Positions 1 to 11,536 are shown, numbered from the stretch's first letter. The stretch is 64,000 nucleotides of DNA from Litsea cubeba (GCA_012931725.1 CM022948.1:72313696-72377695); one strand, 5' to 3'. Notes: generated by a model not told the origin, from the letters alone. Numbers and translations: made by a program.

Positions 1-634
1 ATCAAAACCCCATTTCCTAATGAGCTCGAAAAAACTCAAATTTCGATCTTTCGTAGCAATTTGAGAGAGAAAAGCTAGGACTGGCGTCCCAATCACTTAC
101 AAGAGTGGAAAAGATCATTGCAGTAGATTAAAGGAAGGAAAAGAGGAGAGGAAGAACGGCAGGCTGCCGGTGCCGACCCATAGGGGATAAGGGAGAGAAA
201 GGAAGAAAGACGGAGGGAGAGAAGAAGCCGAACATGGTAAAAGGCAAAAGGGTTTTTGGGAGGAGCATGGATATCCCTGCTCAGAGAAGAAAAGAAAAAA
301 AAAAAAACCAAATAAGGCTTCTGAGACTACTGTGGTCATTATAAGATGTTCATGGTGCTTTTGGCTATTGACAAGTCTTAAAGAAATTTTCGGGTAAAAT
401 CCTCTTAATTAATTATCAAACACGCCCTAAGGTAAGCGGAAAAAAAAAAAAAAGGTGCTATGTGGACTATCAGACATGGTGCATCTGTGATATTGAACCA
501 TCATAAATAGTGTAATAGAAGGGTTTTATGGTAGGAACTTGAATCCACATTCAGTGGAGTGCTATTATATTTCTCAATTGTTGCTTTTAACCATTCTAAA
601 AAGAAAAAAAAATCATCAACCATCAACCACCTAT
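1..634. other. left flank, no supported gene
   Basis: This stretch is A/G-rich sequence with short open frames on the minus strand only. They have low-complexity Ser/Leu/Phe composition and no domain that I recognise. It could contain an untranslated exon of a gene beyond the window edge, but nothing here proves that. Confidence 0.4.
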
Positions 635-639
635 ATAAC

Positions 640-1527
640 TGTAAGTGCACAAAAATTCACGGACCCGGGGGGGTGGTGTTCTTGCGACTCACTGAGGAGG
701 ACGAAGGTTGAGGCTCCCCGTCTCCTCGTTGATGATGGAAGAACCGATGCCTGAGAACCTGGAAGAGGGAGAAGAAACAGGTCAGAGGACCCTGGCAGTG
801 GGCAGCGCAGGGCTCTCCGATGCCTAAGTCAGTATGAGTACTGGACAGTAGGAGGAGATTTTTTGGGAAGAAGATGGCATACCAGAGTGGTAAATGGCGT
901 CCCCCCCTTCTCTGGAGGGGTAGCTGTGTTTATATAGAGGAGGAGGAGGCAAACGGGTTGTTGGCTGTCTTGTCATAGCCCACTTTGTCAGGTACTAGGG
1001 AGGCGTGGTCTCATCGTAGCCTGTCTGGTCCCGTCGTAGCCTGTCTTGTCCCGTTAGGCCATATCCTGGCGCTTTGGGAGCTGTGGAGGGCGATCTGTCA
1101 GGAGATACGGGCTGTCCCCCTTGTCTTGTCGCGCGTGCTCTAGCGTGCTCAAGTGTCCAAGGGCGGACAGCTGTCAGGCCCTGCCTCGGCTAGTCCTGGC
1201 ATCCTGACCGAGGTCGGGGAGCCGAGGTCGGAGAGGACCTTGACTTGGTTAGAGCCCTTGAAGAGACGCCGAAATGGAGGACCGGGGAGGAGTCCCTAGC
1301 CGAGCTGGAGACGAACTGGCCGAGGTGGAGCTCAGCCGAGCTGGGAGCGTCCTGGCCAAGGTGGAAATGTCGTGCAAGGGGCCGAGATGAGTCTCTGGCC
1401 GGAGTGGGGCACTTGGCCGAATTGGCGGACGTTGAGACGGGCCTTGCCGAGATGGCCTAGCTGGCGCCAGAGCATGGGAGAGAGCATCCGGCCAGTCATC
1501 CGGCGAGTTCGGAAATATCCCCACACA
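640..1527 (-). repeat. 3' LTR of the gag-only element
   Basis: This is the downstream LTR in element orientation. The U3-side TATA-like sequence on the minus strand is at 929-938. It is the same length as the 5' LTR and differs from it by a few substitutions near 796, 862 and 1465-1468. Confidence 0.93.
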
Positions 1528-1531
1528 ATAG

Positions 1532-1540
1532 CCCCCCAGC
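1532..1540 (-). other. polypurine tract
   Basis: On the minus strand a run of six G within AGCTGGGGGG lies directly before the 3' LTR start (TGTGTGGGG). This is the expected place for the plus-strand primer of reverse transcription. Confidence 0.7.
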
Positions 1541-1717
1541 TTCTGAGCTCGATAGACTGCTCTCTTGAGGTCAGAAGGTAAGTATCATGGAGGATGACTG
1601 GCTGGCAATGAACCAGAGCTAGAGGTTGGCATCACTGCTAAGCTGTAACGGGGTGCTTCTGCCGAGCTGGAGATTCACACAACTGCCGAGCTGGAGAGTG
1701 AGTACCGAGAGGCGCTT

Positions 1718-2298
1718 ATGGAGATCCCACTGGCTCGTCACCAGGGGCATGTGCCGGGCGTCTGGCGCGTGGCCGAGATGCGCCTGCCGCACGCGATGGA
1801 AATCCCGCTGGCTCGTCACCAGGGGCCTGTGCCGGGCGTCTGGCGCGTGGCCGAGATGCGCCTGCCGCACGCAATGGAGATCCCACTGGCTCGTCACCAG
1901 GGGCCTGTGCCGGGCATCGGGCACGAGGGCCGCGATGCGCCTGCCGCACGCGATGGAGATCCCGCTGGCTCGTCACCAGGGGCCTGTGCCGGGCATCGGG
2001 CGCGAGGGCCGCGATGCGCCTGCCGCACGCGATGGAGATCCCGCTGGCTCATCACCAGGGGCCTGTGCCGGGCATCGGGCACGAGGGCCGCGATGCGCCT
2101 GCCGCACGCAATGGAGATCCCACTGGCTCGTCACCAGGGGCCTGTGCCGGGCATCGGGCACGAGGGCCGCGATGCGCCTGCCGCACGCAATGGAGATCCC
2201 ACTGGCTCGTCACCAGGGGCCTGTGCCGGGCATCGGGCGCGAGGGCCGCGATGCGCCTGCCGTACGCAATGGAGATCCCACTGGCTCGTCACCAGGGG
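1718..2298. repeat. GC-rich minisatellite, about 7.4 copies of a 78/79-bp unit
   Basis: Units start at 1718, 1796, 1874, 1953, 2032, 2111, 2190 and 2269. The first two are 78 bp and the rest 79 bp. The long open frames across it on both strands are products of the repeat: a 79-bp unit shifts frame each time. The array lies between gag and the 3' LTR, in the place where pol would be. Confidence 0.95.
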
Positions 2299-2329
2299 TA
2301 CGTAGCTCTGGACGACTAGCGGCGGCAGA

Positions 2330-2500
2330 GGACCGTGCGATCAAGGCTGACAGCAGAGGACCGTGCCGTCGAAATGACAGTAGAGGGTCGTACGATCAAA
2401 GCCGACAGTAGAGGGTTGTACCGATGTCGTCGCAGCTGACGGCGCCATCGAAGCTGACAGTAGAGGACCGTGCCGCCAGAAATGACGGTAGAGGGTCGTG
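2330..2500. repeat. short degenerate repeats in the retroelement interior
   Basis: Several diverged copies of a roughly 30-40-bp motif contain GTAGAGG, CGTACGATCAA and CTGACAG. They continue the repetitive character of the interior next to the minisatellite. Confidence 0.6.
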
Positions 2501-2579
2501 CGATCAAAGCTGACGGGCGGTCGAAGCTGGAAGATGATAGGAGGCTTCAGCAGCCCACCGAGCTGGAGGAGACTTCTGT

Positions 2580-2770
2580 CATGGAGGCGTCCGCCGAGAT
2601 TGACGGTTCTGCGGAGCTAGAGGCATCCGCCGAGATGGAGGCGTCCGCCGAGATGGACGCTGCTTGCGGAGCTGGAGGCATCCGCCGAGGTGGATTCGTC
2701 CGCCGAGATGGACGCTGCTGCGGAGCTGGAGGCATCCGCCGAGGTGGATTCGTCCGCCGAGATGGACGCT
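2580..2770. repeat. in-frame tandem repeats in the gag tail
   Basis: Short units, including a repeated block of about 60 bp, encode the acidic Ala-Ser-Asp tail of Gag on the minus strand. Copies at about 2660-2715 and 2716-2770 are nearly identical. Confidence 0.75.
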
Positions 2771-3654
2771 GCCTGATGATTGTTGTTGAAATGCTTCTGG
2801 GCTCGGGCTTCGTCTGCTTCTTGCCTGACGAACTGGTTTACCCTGGTCATCAGAGCTGCCATAGTGACCACGGGATGCATGACCAAGTCCCTTCGTAGCT
2901 CGTTGCCTGGCAGGAGGGCTTGTCGGAAAGACAGGACCGCTATTGCATCTGGTGTATTCTCGATCTGGCTGTAGACAGTCCAGAACCTTTTGGCGAACTG
3001 CGTGATGCTCTCGGTCTGCTTCATTCTAAGGGCCATCAGGTCGGCGGCTGACCTGGGGACGACCTTGTGGGCTTGAAACTTCGTCATGAAGGAATTCCGG
3101 AGCTGCTGCCAACTTTTGATTGATCCTTGGGGGAGTGCGCAGAACCACTTTAGGGGGAGGTCCCCGAGGCTGGAAGAGAAGACTCTGCAGTTCAGGTGGC
3201 CTGCGTCGCCCCACACCGACATCCTCTGAGTGAAGTGCCGGAGGTGTGCTGCTGGATCCGAGGTTCCGTCGTAAACGACGAACCTCGGGATTTTGAAATC
3301 TTCGGGAAGGGGGAAGCTCCTGATCTCTGGAGAGAGGGGAGATGTGCCGATGCCGTCAGAGTTCGGCCGAACTCGAGCGAAACCGGCAGCCTCCAAGTTT
3401 TGTCGTACTGCTTGCTCGATGCGTCGATCAAGCCACTTTCTGATGTCGTGGTCGTTGCCCGGAGCTTGGTTGCTTCTGTTGTCCTTCAGGGTGCGCCTTT
3501 TGGAAGGTGGGGTCGAGGTCGAACCCGACTGAGTACCCTGCTGTTGGATGCTCGCTGGATTAGATCTTGCTCTTGACCTTTCCCGGTGGGGGACCGTCGG
3601 CAGCTGTGTCGACAGTGTCAGCGGTTCCTTTCCCTTTCTGGTTCTCCGAGGCAT
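2617..3654 (-). CDS. retrotransposon Gag polyprotein, pol-less
   Basis: A 345-residue frame starts at the ATG at 3654 (Met-Pro-Arg-Arg-Thr). This is the first good start after the primer site. An in-frame ATG at 3717 lies inside the LTR and is less likely. A basic, Ser/Thr-rich N-terminus is followed by a typical Retrotrans_gag domain in the centre (PRFVVYDGTSDPAAHLRHF, then a WF pair in LKWFCALP and a SWQQLRNSF motif). I see no CCHC zinc knuckle. The C-terminal part is a repetitive Ala/Ser/Asp/Glu tail (ISADESTSADASSSA modules) encoded by tandem DNA repeats at about 2580-2770. Gag forms the virus-like particle in which reverse transcription takes place. With no pol, the product could only help mobilise its own RNA with enzymes from another element. 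Confidence 0.85.
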   Translation of the reverse strand: MPRRTRKGKEPLTLSTQLPTVPHRERSRARSNPASIQQQGTQSGSTSTPPSKRRTLKDNRSNQAPGNDHDIRKWLDRRIEQAVRQNLEAAGFARVRPNSDGIGTSPLSPEIRSFPLPEDFKIPRFVVYDGTSDPAAHLRHFTQRMSVWGDAGHLNCRVFSSSLGDLPLKWFCALPQGSIKSWQQLRNSFMTKFQAHKVVPRSAADLMALRMKQTESITQFAKRFWTVYSQIENTPDAIAVLSFRQALLPGNELRRDLVMHPVVTMAALMTRVNQFVRQEADEARAQKHFNNNHQAASISADESTSADASSSAAASISADESTSADASSSASSVHLGGRLHLGGCL

Positions 3655-3684
3655 GGCGTTTGGGAAGATGGTTTTTTGTAGCGT

Positions 3685-3702
3685 TTCCCACAGACGGCGC
3701 CA
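3685..3702 (-). other. tRNA primer-binding site
   Basis: On the minus strand, two bases after the LTR end, the sequence reads TGGCGCCGTCTGTGGGAA. Its first nine bases match the plant tRNA-Asp type primer site as I know it. The remainder diverges, so the tRNA is uncertain. Confidence 0.6.
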
Positions 3703-3704
3703 AT

Positions 3705-4592
3705 TGTAAGTGCACAAAAATTCACGGACCCGGGGGGGTGGTGTTCTTGCGACTCACTGAGGAGGACGAAGGTTGAGGCTCCCCGTCTCCTCGTTGATGA
3801 TGGAAGAACCGATGCCTGAGAACCTGGAAGAGGGAGAAGAAACAGGTCAGAGGACCCTGGCTGTGGGCAGCGCAGGGCTCTCCGATGCCTAAGTCAGTAT
3901 GAGTACTGGACAGTAGGAGGAGATTTTTGGGGAAGAAGATGGCATACCAGAGTGGTAAATGGCGTCCCCCCCTTCTCTGGAGGGGTAGCTGTGTTTATAT
4001 AGAGGAGGAGGAGGCAAACGGGTTGTTGGCTGTCTTGTCATAGCCCACTTTGTCAGGTACTAGGGAGGCGTGGTCTCATCGTAGCCTGTCTGGTCCCGTC
4101 GTAGCCTGTCTTGTCCCGTTAGGCCATATCCTGGCGCTTTGGGAGCTGTGGAGGGCGATCTGTCAGGAGATACGGGCTGTCCCCCTTGTCTTGTCGCGCG
4201 TGCTCTAGCGTGCTCAAGTGTCCAAGGGCGGACAGCTGTCAGGCCCTGCCTCGGCTAGTCCTGGCATCCTGACCGAGGTCGGGGAGCCGAGGTCGGAGAG
4301 GACCTTGACTTGGTTAGAGCCCTTGAAGAGACGCCGAAATGGAGGACCGGGGAGGAGTCCCTAGCCGAGCTGGAGACGAACTGGCCGAGGTGGAGCTCAG
4401 CCGAGCTGGGAGCGTCCTGGCCAAGGTGGAAATGTCGTGCAAGGGGCCGAGATGAGTCTCTGGCCGGAGTGGGGCACTTGGCCGAATTGGCGGACGTTGA
4501 GACGGGCCTTGCCGAGATGGCCTAGCTGGCACCGGAGCATGGGAGAGAGCATCCGGCCAGTCATCCGGCGAGTTCGGAAATATCCCCACACA
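3705..4592 (-). repeat. 5' LTR of the gag-only element
   Basis: This LTR would drive transcription leftward into gag. A minus-strand TATA box (CTATATAAAC) lies at about 3993-4002. Downstream of it is a conserved segment, GCATCGGAGAGCC at about 3870-3890 on the minus strand, that recurs in the two solo LTRs of this window. Confidence 0.93.
3993..4002 (-). promoter_or_regulatory. TATA box of the 5' LTR
   Basis: The minus-strand sequence CTATATAAAC lies mid-LTR in the right orientation for gag transcription. The 3' LTR carries the same box. Confidence 0.6.
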
Positions 4593-4968
4593 ATAACAAA
4601 AGAACACCAAAAAGATTCTACATACAAAAGAACACCAAAAAGGCTTAAAAAATCATACAAAAACTGGATTTCCACCGAGAAAAAAGGCATTTCATGAAAC
4701 TAACCTAACCCGATCGCGAGAAAGGCCGATGCGGAGGCTTCGAAGGAGTAGAATCTCGAGACTCTGATCGATCAATATCAGATTCGACGATCCGAACTCA
4801 GAACTTCGATTCCTGGAAAAATTGGTGGGGTCAATCAAATAAAAAATGTTGAAAAGAAGAGTGAATCGCACAAAAAAAAAAAAAAAAAAAAAAGGGGGGA
4901 TTCTTACCTTTTTAAAAACAAAAAAATAAATAAATAATTCTAATCATAATTTCGACTTCCGAGTTTGA

Positions 4969-5023
4969 GTCAAAGTAGAGGATACCCTTTTAAGGTTTGA
5001 CCTTTGACCTTTCACCTTTGACC
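4969..5023 (+). promoter_or_regulatory. W-box cluster upstream of the receptor kinase
   Basis: Three TTGACC cores lie at 4997-5002, 5004-5009 and 5018-5023. One inverted core (GTCAA) lies at 4969-4973. All are within 185 bp of the ATG at 5150. W-boxes bind WRKY factors and are common in promoters of defence receptor kinases. That WRKY factors control this gene is inference. Confidence 0.5.
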
Positions 5024-5149
5024 AAGGACACCTTCCTTCACACCGCAACTGAGAATTAAAAGGGCAAGAGAAACACCTCACTCAGGCCCACCTGTCCTTT
5101 CGCTTTCTCTTAACCGGGATCAGGGAAAAACAAACCAAGGAAGTAGAGA

Positions 5150-7718
5150 ATGGCGACGGCAAAAACACACTTCGTTTCTGTTTCGCCCATTATTCTTCTT
5201 CTACTCTTCCTCCACTCATTTCCCATTCAGTCAAATCCCAACCTCAAACTCCACGGCAAAAGAGCAGCGAATCCTCCTAAAACTCAAAACAGAATGGAGA
5301 AACCCACCTTCCCTCTCCAGCTGGACGAGGGAGTCAAATGGAGACCACTGCTCCTGGCCTGGAATCAAATGCACCACCGATGGCACAATCACTGAAATCG
5401 ATCTTTCAGCCATGGGTCTCTCCTTCCCAATCCCGTCCTCCATATGCGACCTCACAAATCTCACCAAAATCGGCCTCAACTGGAACAACATCCCCGGCCC
5501 TTTCCCGATCTATCTCTCCAACTGCACCAATCTCCAGGACCTCGACATCTCGTCTAATAACTTCGTCGGTCGCCTGCCTCCCGACATCGACCGCCTCTCC
5601 TCTCTCCGCTCTTTCTCCATCTCCGGCAATAACTTCACCGGAGACATCCCGCCGGCGATAGGTCATATGTCCAATCTTACCAGGCTCTATCTCTTTGAGA
5701 ACCTCTTCAACGGATCTGTCCCTTCAGAGATCGGCGATCTGGAGAATCTCGAAATCCTGTATCTCGGTAACCTTTTGATGATGCCGCAATGGAGAATCCC
5801 ACCTGAATTCGGCCGGTTGAAGAAGCTCAAGTACCTCTCGATTTATTACTCAAATCTGATGGGCGATATCCCGGGGTTTCTCATCAACCTCACAGATCTC
5901 GAGACGCTCGATCTCTCAGGGAACAAACTGAGAGGCGAAATTCCAAGAGATCTGTTCAGATTGAAGAATTTGAGAGTAGTTAATCTCTACAACAACAACT
6001 TCTCTGGTGAAATCCCGAGACCGATTGATTGTCTTGGCCTGGAAGACATAGATCTCTCCATGAATCAACTAACAGGAACGATTCCAGAAGATTTTGGCAA
6101 GCTAGTGAATCTGACGTTTCTGTCACTGTACAGTAACCGACTTTCTGGGGAAATTCCTACAGGTCTGACTGCACTCCCTTTGATACATAGGCTTGAGTTA
6201 CAAGAAAATAGAATCTCCGGAGAGATACCGTCCAATATCATCTCGTGGGAAAATCTCGACACTCTCAATCTCAGTAAAAATCAGCTCACTGGCAGGATTC
6301 CTCCGGAGATCTTGTATATTCACGAGCTTGACTCTCTTGACCTATCTGGAAACCAGCTCTCTGGCGAGATCCCGCCGATACTCAGATACCGCCACTTGCA
6401 CAAACTTGACCTCTCTTCCAACCGACTCATCGGAAAGATACCGGACGAGTTAGACAAGCCTGAGTTCGAGACGAGCTTCCTCAACAATCCGGGATTGTGT
6501 GCATCCAAGTCCAACCATAATCGTTCCACCAACTTCAACATCCGCTCCTGCGACTCCTCCAAAATATCGCCCCGAGTTCTCTTGGCCATCTCGGGCTTCT
6601 TAATCCTCCTCATTCTCGCTTTCCTCGCTTGGTTCTTCGTTACACGAGATCACAGGAATAGGAAGCGAAAGCAGAGACAAGAAGAAGAAGATATCATCGC
6701 CGAGTGGAAGTTTATCTCGTTCCAACGGCTGGATTTCACGGAGGGCGATATCTTAAACGGGCTAGTCGATAGCTATCTTATTGGGAGTGGAGGATGCGGG
6801 AAAGTTTATCGGATCTCCGTGGGGAACCAAACAGACGACTTGGTGGTGGCCGTGAAGAAGATTTGTAACAGCAACAAGTCGGACGCCAAGTTGGAGAAGG
6901 AATTTCAAGCGGAGATTGAAATACTGGGCCGGATCCGACACGCCAACATTGTCAAGTTGCTCTGCTGTATTTCAATCCAAGATTCAAAGCTTCTCGTGTA
7001 CGAGTACATGGAGAACGGTAGCCTGGACAACTGGCTGTATCGGAAGAGAAACGGTACAACAACCGAGTCAGGACCGTTGGATTGGCCGATTCGGTTACGG
7101 ATCGCAGTGGATGCAGCCCAGGGGCTCTGCTACATGCACCACTCCTGCTCCCCTCCCATCATCCACCGAGATGTGAAGTCCAGCAACATCCTTCTCGACT
7201 CAGAATTCAAGGCCCGGATTGCTGATTTTGGGCTTGCCCGGATGCTGATCAGGCACAGACAGGGAGAGCCCGAGTCCATGTCTGCCATAGCCGGCACTTT
7301 CGGGTACATGGCTCCCGAATATGCTGTCTGGGCACGAGCGAACGAAAAGTGCGATGTGTATAGCTTTGGAGTGGTGCTTCTAGAGCTGGCGACAGGAAAG
7401 AAAGCGTGCACCACGTGCGATGGGTGCCACGGCCTGGTGGAATGGGCTTGGCATCATTTGCTGGAGGGGAAGGACTTGGTGAACACATTTGATGAGGAGC
7501 TTAGAGAGGATCCTTCTTACTTGAATGAGATGACTTTGGTATTCAACCTGGGGCTCAACTGCACTGTTACAGTACCTTCTCATAGGCCTTCCATGAAACA
7601 AGTGCTGCACATCTTGCAGCGGTGTGGCACACCACAGAATTCTGCTACTAATTTAGCAGACAGCGAGTATGATGTGGGCCCATTTCTCCACGCTTCTAGT
7701 CCCTCTTTGCCAACGTAG
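5150..7718 (+). CDS. LRR receptor-like kinase (class XI, HAESA/HSL3-like), frameshifted near the signal peptide
   Basis: The ATG at 5150 opens a signal-peptide-like start (IILLLLFLHSF), but that frame stops at 5395. From about 5223 the next frame carries the expected LRR N-cap (AKEQRILLKLKTEW, then CSWPGIKC with Cys codons at 5349 and 5370) and runs open to the stop at 7718. A +1 shift therefore lies at about 5205-5223. About 14 LRRs follow, against roughly 20-21 usual for the family. A transmembrane helix lies at about 6575-6645. The kinase is complete: GSGGCGKVY loop near 6785, VAVKKI lysine, HRDVKSSN near 7165, DFG near 7224 and APE near 7312. There is no intron. Family members perceive peptide ligands at the plasma membrane. 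This copy is either a young pseudogene, a gene that starts inside (Met at 5412, without signal peptide), or a base error. LRRs appear to be missing after the unit ending near 6180. Confidence 0.8.
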
Positions 7719-9188
7719 GATATCCTCCCTTGAGGACGAGGGCAGTAGTTTAGTGCAACATTCATACAGGTTTACTGGACACCCTCCATCCAATTCCTTG
7801 GACAATTTCCTTCTAGTTGGCTTTAATAGTTTGATGTATTTGATATTGCAAATTGGACTTTGGTTTGAAAGAAGTTTTCGAGTTTTAGTCTCAATGGCTG
7901 CCATTAGTCAATTGGAAAGTTTATATGCGGTGTGGCCGGTGATGAAGTCTAGTCATTGGTCTCCTCCCCCTCTTGGTGTTCTTTAACTCTTAAGTTCAAC
8001 GTCGATGGGGCCACCAGAAATTGGTGGGGTCCTTTTTAAATAGTAAGGGAGATATTTTATTTATATTCTCCAAGCATGCAAGAGTTAGTAATTATAATAA
8101 ACCAGAGGTAGAATCTTCCATGGTGTTTTTATTGTAGAGAGTAGAGTCCTCTAATGCAATTGCTTGGGTGACTAACTAGAAATCTATAGAAATTTCAATC
8201 CCTCTTTAATGAAATAGGGGCTTTATCTTCCTCAATGCTCACTTCCGTTTTGAGCTTAGATCAGCCAACTACTCCACCATGATTTAGCTAAAGCAAGGGT
8301 TGAGAGGATGTCTCCTTGGGAGGATAAGTTTGCTTCTGTTGGGGTACAATGCTCATGTACCTAACTGGTTGCTCTTTTCTCTTTCTTTTATATTCTTATT
8401 ATATCTTTTTTTTTCCTTTTTTGTAATCTTCTTTTTATTAATTAAGTTTCGGTCACAGTTAAAAAAATGATAATAATAATTAAAAAAAAAACAGTTCTAT
8501 TCCAGTTTGTTGCAATTAATTCACATATGTTTTTTTAGGCCATAAGTCAGCATTATAAAAACAGAGTATACAGCTCTCACCTGTAAGGCCCTTTAATTGA
8601 TAAAAGAATTAAGAGCAAGACACAATTGCTGGATTGCTTCACTAATAAAAGAATAGGATCTCAACATTTCGTCAGAAGCATTTTCTCCAGCATTAACTCT
8701 CCAAAAAGAAGCTAAAGTCCTTGCATAAGAACATGAATCAGAAGACAACAAGAAACACAGCTAAGCCCATGATAGCGTTTCCGATAATCCTGCTTTTATT
8801 GCTATAAAGAAAACAATCCACCTAAATATGCAGATCCTTGAAAGCTTTCCTCATTTTATTCTCAAGTTAGGGCGATTCAGAATATACCCAAAATGTTAGG
8901 AACCCTGCCTAAAATGAAACACCAAAACCTAGCAGATTAAGTAAAGAGAAAAGAATGGCAAGCCTGAGTGGGAAGATCATGTCCACTTCCAGGTCCTGCA
9001 ATTTCTACACCCAATGCTCAATTGGGATTGTGTGTTGGATTGAAATAACTTAAGAATTCAACAACACCGATCTCAAAACTAGAACGGCATTGAAACAGCA
9101 GTTTTCTCCTTTTTTTTTAATTTTCTTTTTTCCCCGCTTCTTTTACTCTTATGTTGACAGAGTAGTTTGGGCTAAATGCCAACCCTAC
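7719..9188. other. intergenic and convergent 3' UTRs
   Basis: AT-rich sequence lies between the receptor kinase stop and the hexokinase stop, which face each other. It should hold both 3' UTRs. I see no further gene. Confidence 0.6.
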
Positions 9189-11483
9189 TCAAGATTCATA
9201 CTCAAGATACTGAGAGTGAGATGCAGCGAGGAGGGCAGCTCCGATGCCTGAACCATCATTAGCATGCTCAATTACAATGGTGCCCGCAACCTCTTCTCCA
9301 AGCAACTCTTTGAGGGTGATCTCCAAACACTGGCTGAATTTGGTGTAGTGCTCAAATAGCCCTCCGTCCATGGCTATCACTGTCCTCTGCTTCTCACCAT
9401 CTCTTATGGTGTCTCTTCCCTGTTTCTTCATGATTCCCAAGATTCCAGCAGCTGCTAGACGGGCCCCACGTGTAGCGACAATGTCACAGAGCTTTACAAC
9501 CACTTTGCGTATTTTCAGGGAGGTGTTGGAAATCTGAGATTAGGAAACATAAGAGAAGCTAAGAACCATCATATTAAATAACGCTCTATGTGTGTTTGGA
9601 ACTCTCAATAAATTAACCAATTTAAAATGCATCAGATATTATGGCAAACCAGATAGCCGCCACTTTCATTATGGATAAGACCCGGTTTGTAGAGTTGGAA
9701 GGTGATCATTATCACAACCATGGGGTTGTGCATTCAAGTCACATTGGCAATTTGGAAAAAAAAAAAAAAAAAGGAAAAACCAAATGGAAAGAAAAGCAAA
9801 AGCATGTTGAGCAGGTTGATGACTTTTCAAACTTTACGGCCCAAAACCCATCTGATGAGGAGCTTCAAGTGCATGCTGACACCCATCAGTATACATACTT
9901 CGGGGAAAAACATGATGGTTGCTCAAAATTCTCCATGAGTTCCAAATCTCCATTAACAAATGGCATTTCTTTCAGGTTATCACCCTTCCACATCCATTAC
10001 ATCATCCAACTTGAATATGAAGGACCTGTGAATGGTGATGATTGCATATCCCAGTGATATGTAATGGTTTTGGGTCATAGAATATGAATAACTTCTAATG
10101 GTTGCATATCCAAAAGATACGTAACGGTTTTGAGTCATATTTAGCTGGCCATATGCATGGGGACCCATCAAGTTAGCCAAAGCATTTATTTTGTAGAGGT
10201 TGGAAATTTAAGCAAGGTTCAGCAAGAAAATCATACCCCCAAAATATCCTTCAACTTGCTCCCAACCACTCGAAGATCAGGGGAGGTGTCATGATGCATG
10301 GCAGACACATCAGGAGTCCTACATAATCATTCCAACACACAACTTAGTTATTGCATCACAAACTTCAATTCCTTTCTAACAATCTAAACAAACAGAAAGG
10401 TTCATCGATTGCAGAATCATAAACACGAGGGGTAGACATGAAACTTTAGCAAATACAAATTTCAGCTGCTGGACTTTGGGAACAAAAAGCTTCAAGTAAA
10501 GGCATGCAACAAAAATGCCATGTTAAAACAACATACTTAGAATTGATATGTATTCATGTTGGCCAGAGTCTATATAGTCAATTACAAGACTAACAAAATC
10601 CAAAATGTCGTATCATAACAGTCAATAATCAAAAAAGAAATGAAACTGAAATCCCTAATCATTATAATCTAGAGAAGTTAAAGAGATTAACCAATTACTT
10701 AAAATGTAAACACAACCAATGACTAACATGCATTTGAAGATAGATTTGAACTTTCCAAACAGCAACTTATAAGTAAATGCCAAACCATGATACAAAGATC
10801 CAGTACATCAACAACTGCAGCCCACCAATGTATGAGGTGGTTTTCAAAGCGGTGGAGACAGATGCGAACTTTTGAAATAGACTTGACAGTAACATGTGTG
10901 CTCTCCAACTTAATTATGGACACCAAAGTAGGTTTAAATGTTTGTGATTAAAAATACTCGGCGCGTTTTCACCAAGCCTGAACTTCAGCTTTTGCCTAGT
11001 GATAGCTCTTCATTCTTGCTAGGCATCCTGAGGTGGTTGCTTTTTGAGAATGCATACTCTCGTGCTTGTCTGTGGGCTCTTTGATTCTGTACCTGCACAC
11101 TTCTTTGCCTACTTATGGGTCTGCTCTAGTTGTTTTGTGCTTTTCTTTTCTTTTTTCTTTTTTTTTTTTTCTTTTTGCAGGTTCCTGTGGGCTGTCATTT
11201 GATTTGGTTCTTTGGAATTTTTTCCCTCAATTTGGTTTTAATAAAATGTTTGTTCACCAAAAACTTTGACCAGAATATCACCCAACAGAAGGATGACTGG
11301 TTACAGTACTCAATAAATTCCATAACCTATATTGGCATCAGATCGATCCATATGGACAAGATTACACCAAAGAATACTATTAAGTACTGATCAAATCAAA
11401 AGAGTTGTGCACTCGCACAATATCCTTTCCAGTGCACCAATAAAGGATTGGTGCAATCAATCAAGTATATTCTTATTATTCTT

Positions 11484-11536
<53 letters not shown>

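Larger units (their letters stand above)
640..4592 (-). mobile_element. non-autonomous Ty3/gypsy-type LTR retrotransposon with gag only (TR-GAG)
   Basis: Two 888-bp LTRs (640-1527 and 3705-4592) flank a 2.18-kb interior. Five-base target duplications ATAAC lie at 635-639 and 4593-4597. On the minus strand the element reads TGTGTGGGG at its start and CTTACA at its end. A primer-binding site and a gag frame follow the 5' LTR, and a G-rich polypurine tract precedes the 3' LTR. There is no protease, reverse transcriptase, RNase H or integrase, so replication would need enzymes from a related element. By eye the LTRs differ at about four positions, which points to recent insertion. The superfamily is inferred from the Gag domain and primer site, since no pol remains. 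Confidence 0.95.

Noticed and set aside
1718..2298. CRISPR-like regular repeats
   Set aside because: Units are contiguous without unique spacers and the sequence is eukaryotic. It is a minisatellite.
1626..2411. Long open frames on both strands across the minisatellite
   Set aside because: They arise from repeats of 78/79 bp without stops. Composition follows the repeat, frames overlap on both strands, and no domain is seen.
5231..5666. Minus-strand frames and an alternative plus frame over the receptor kinase N-terminus
   Set aside because: The LRR pattern fixes the coding frame. The others have no motif.
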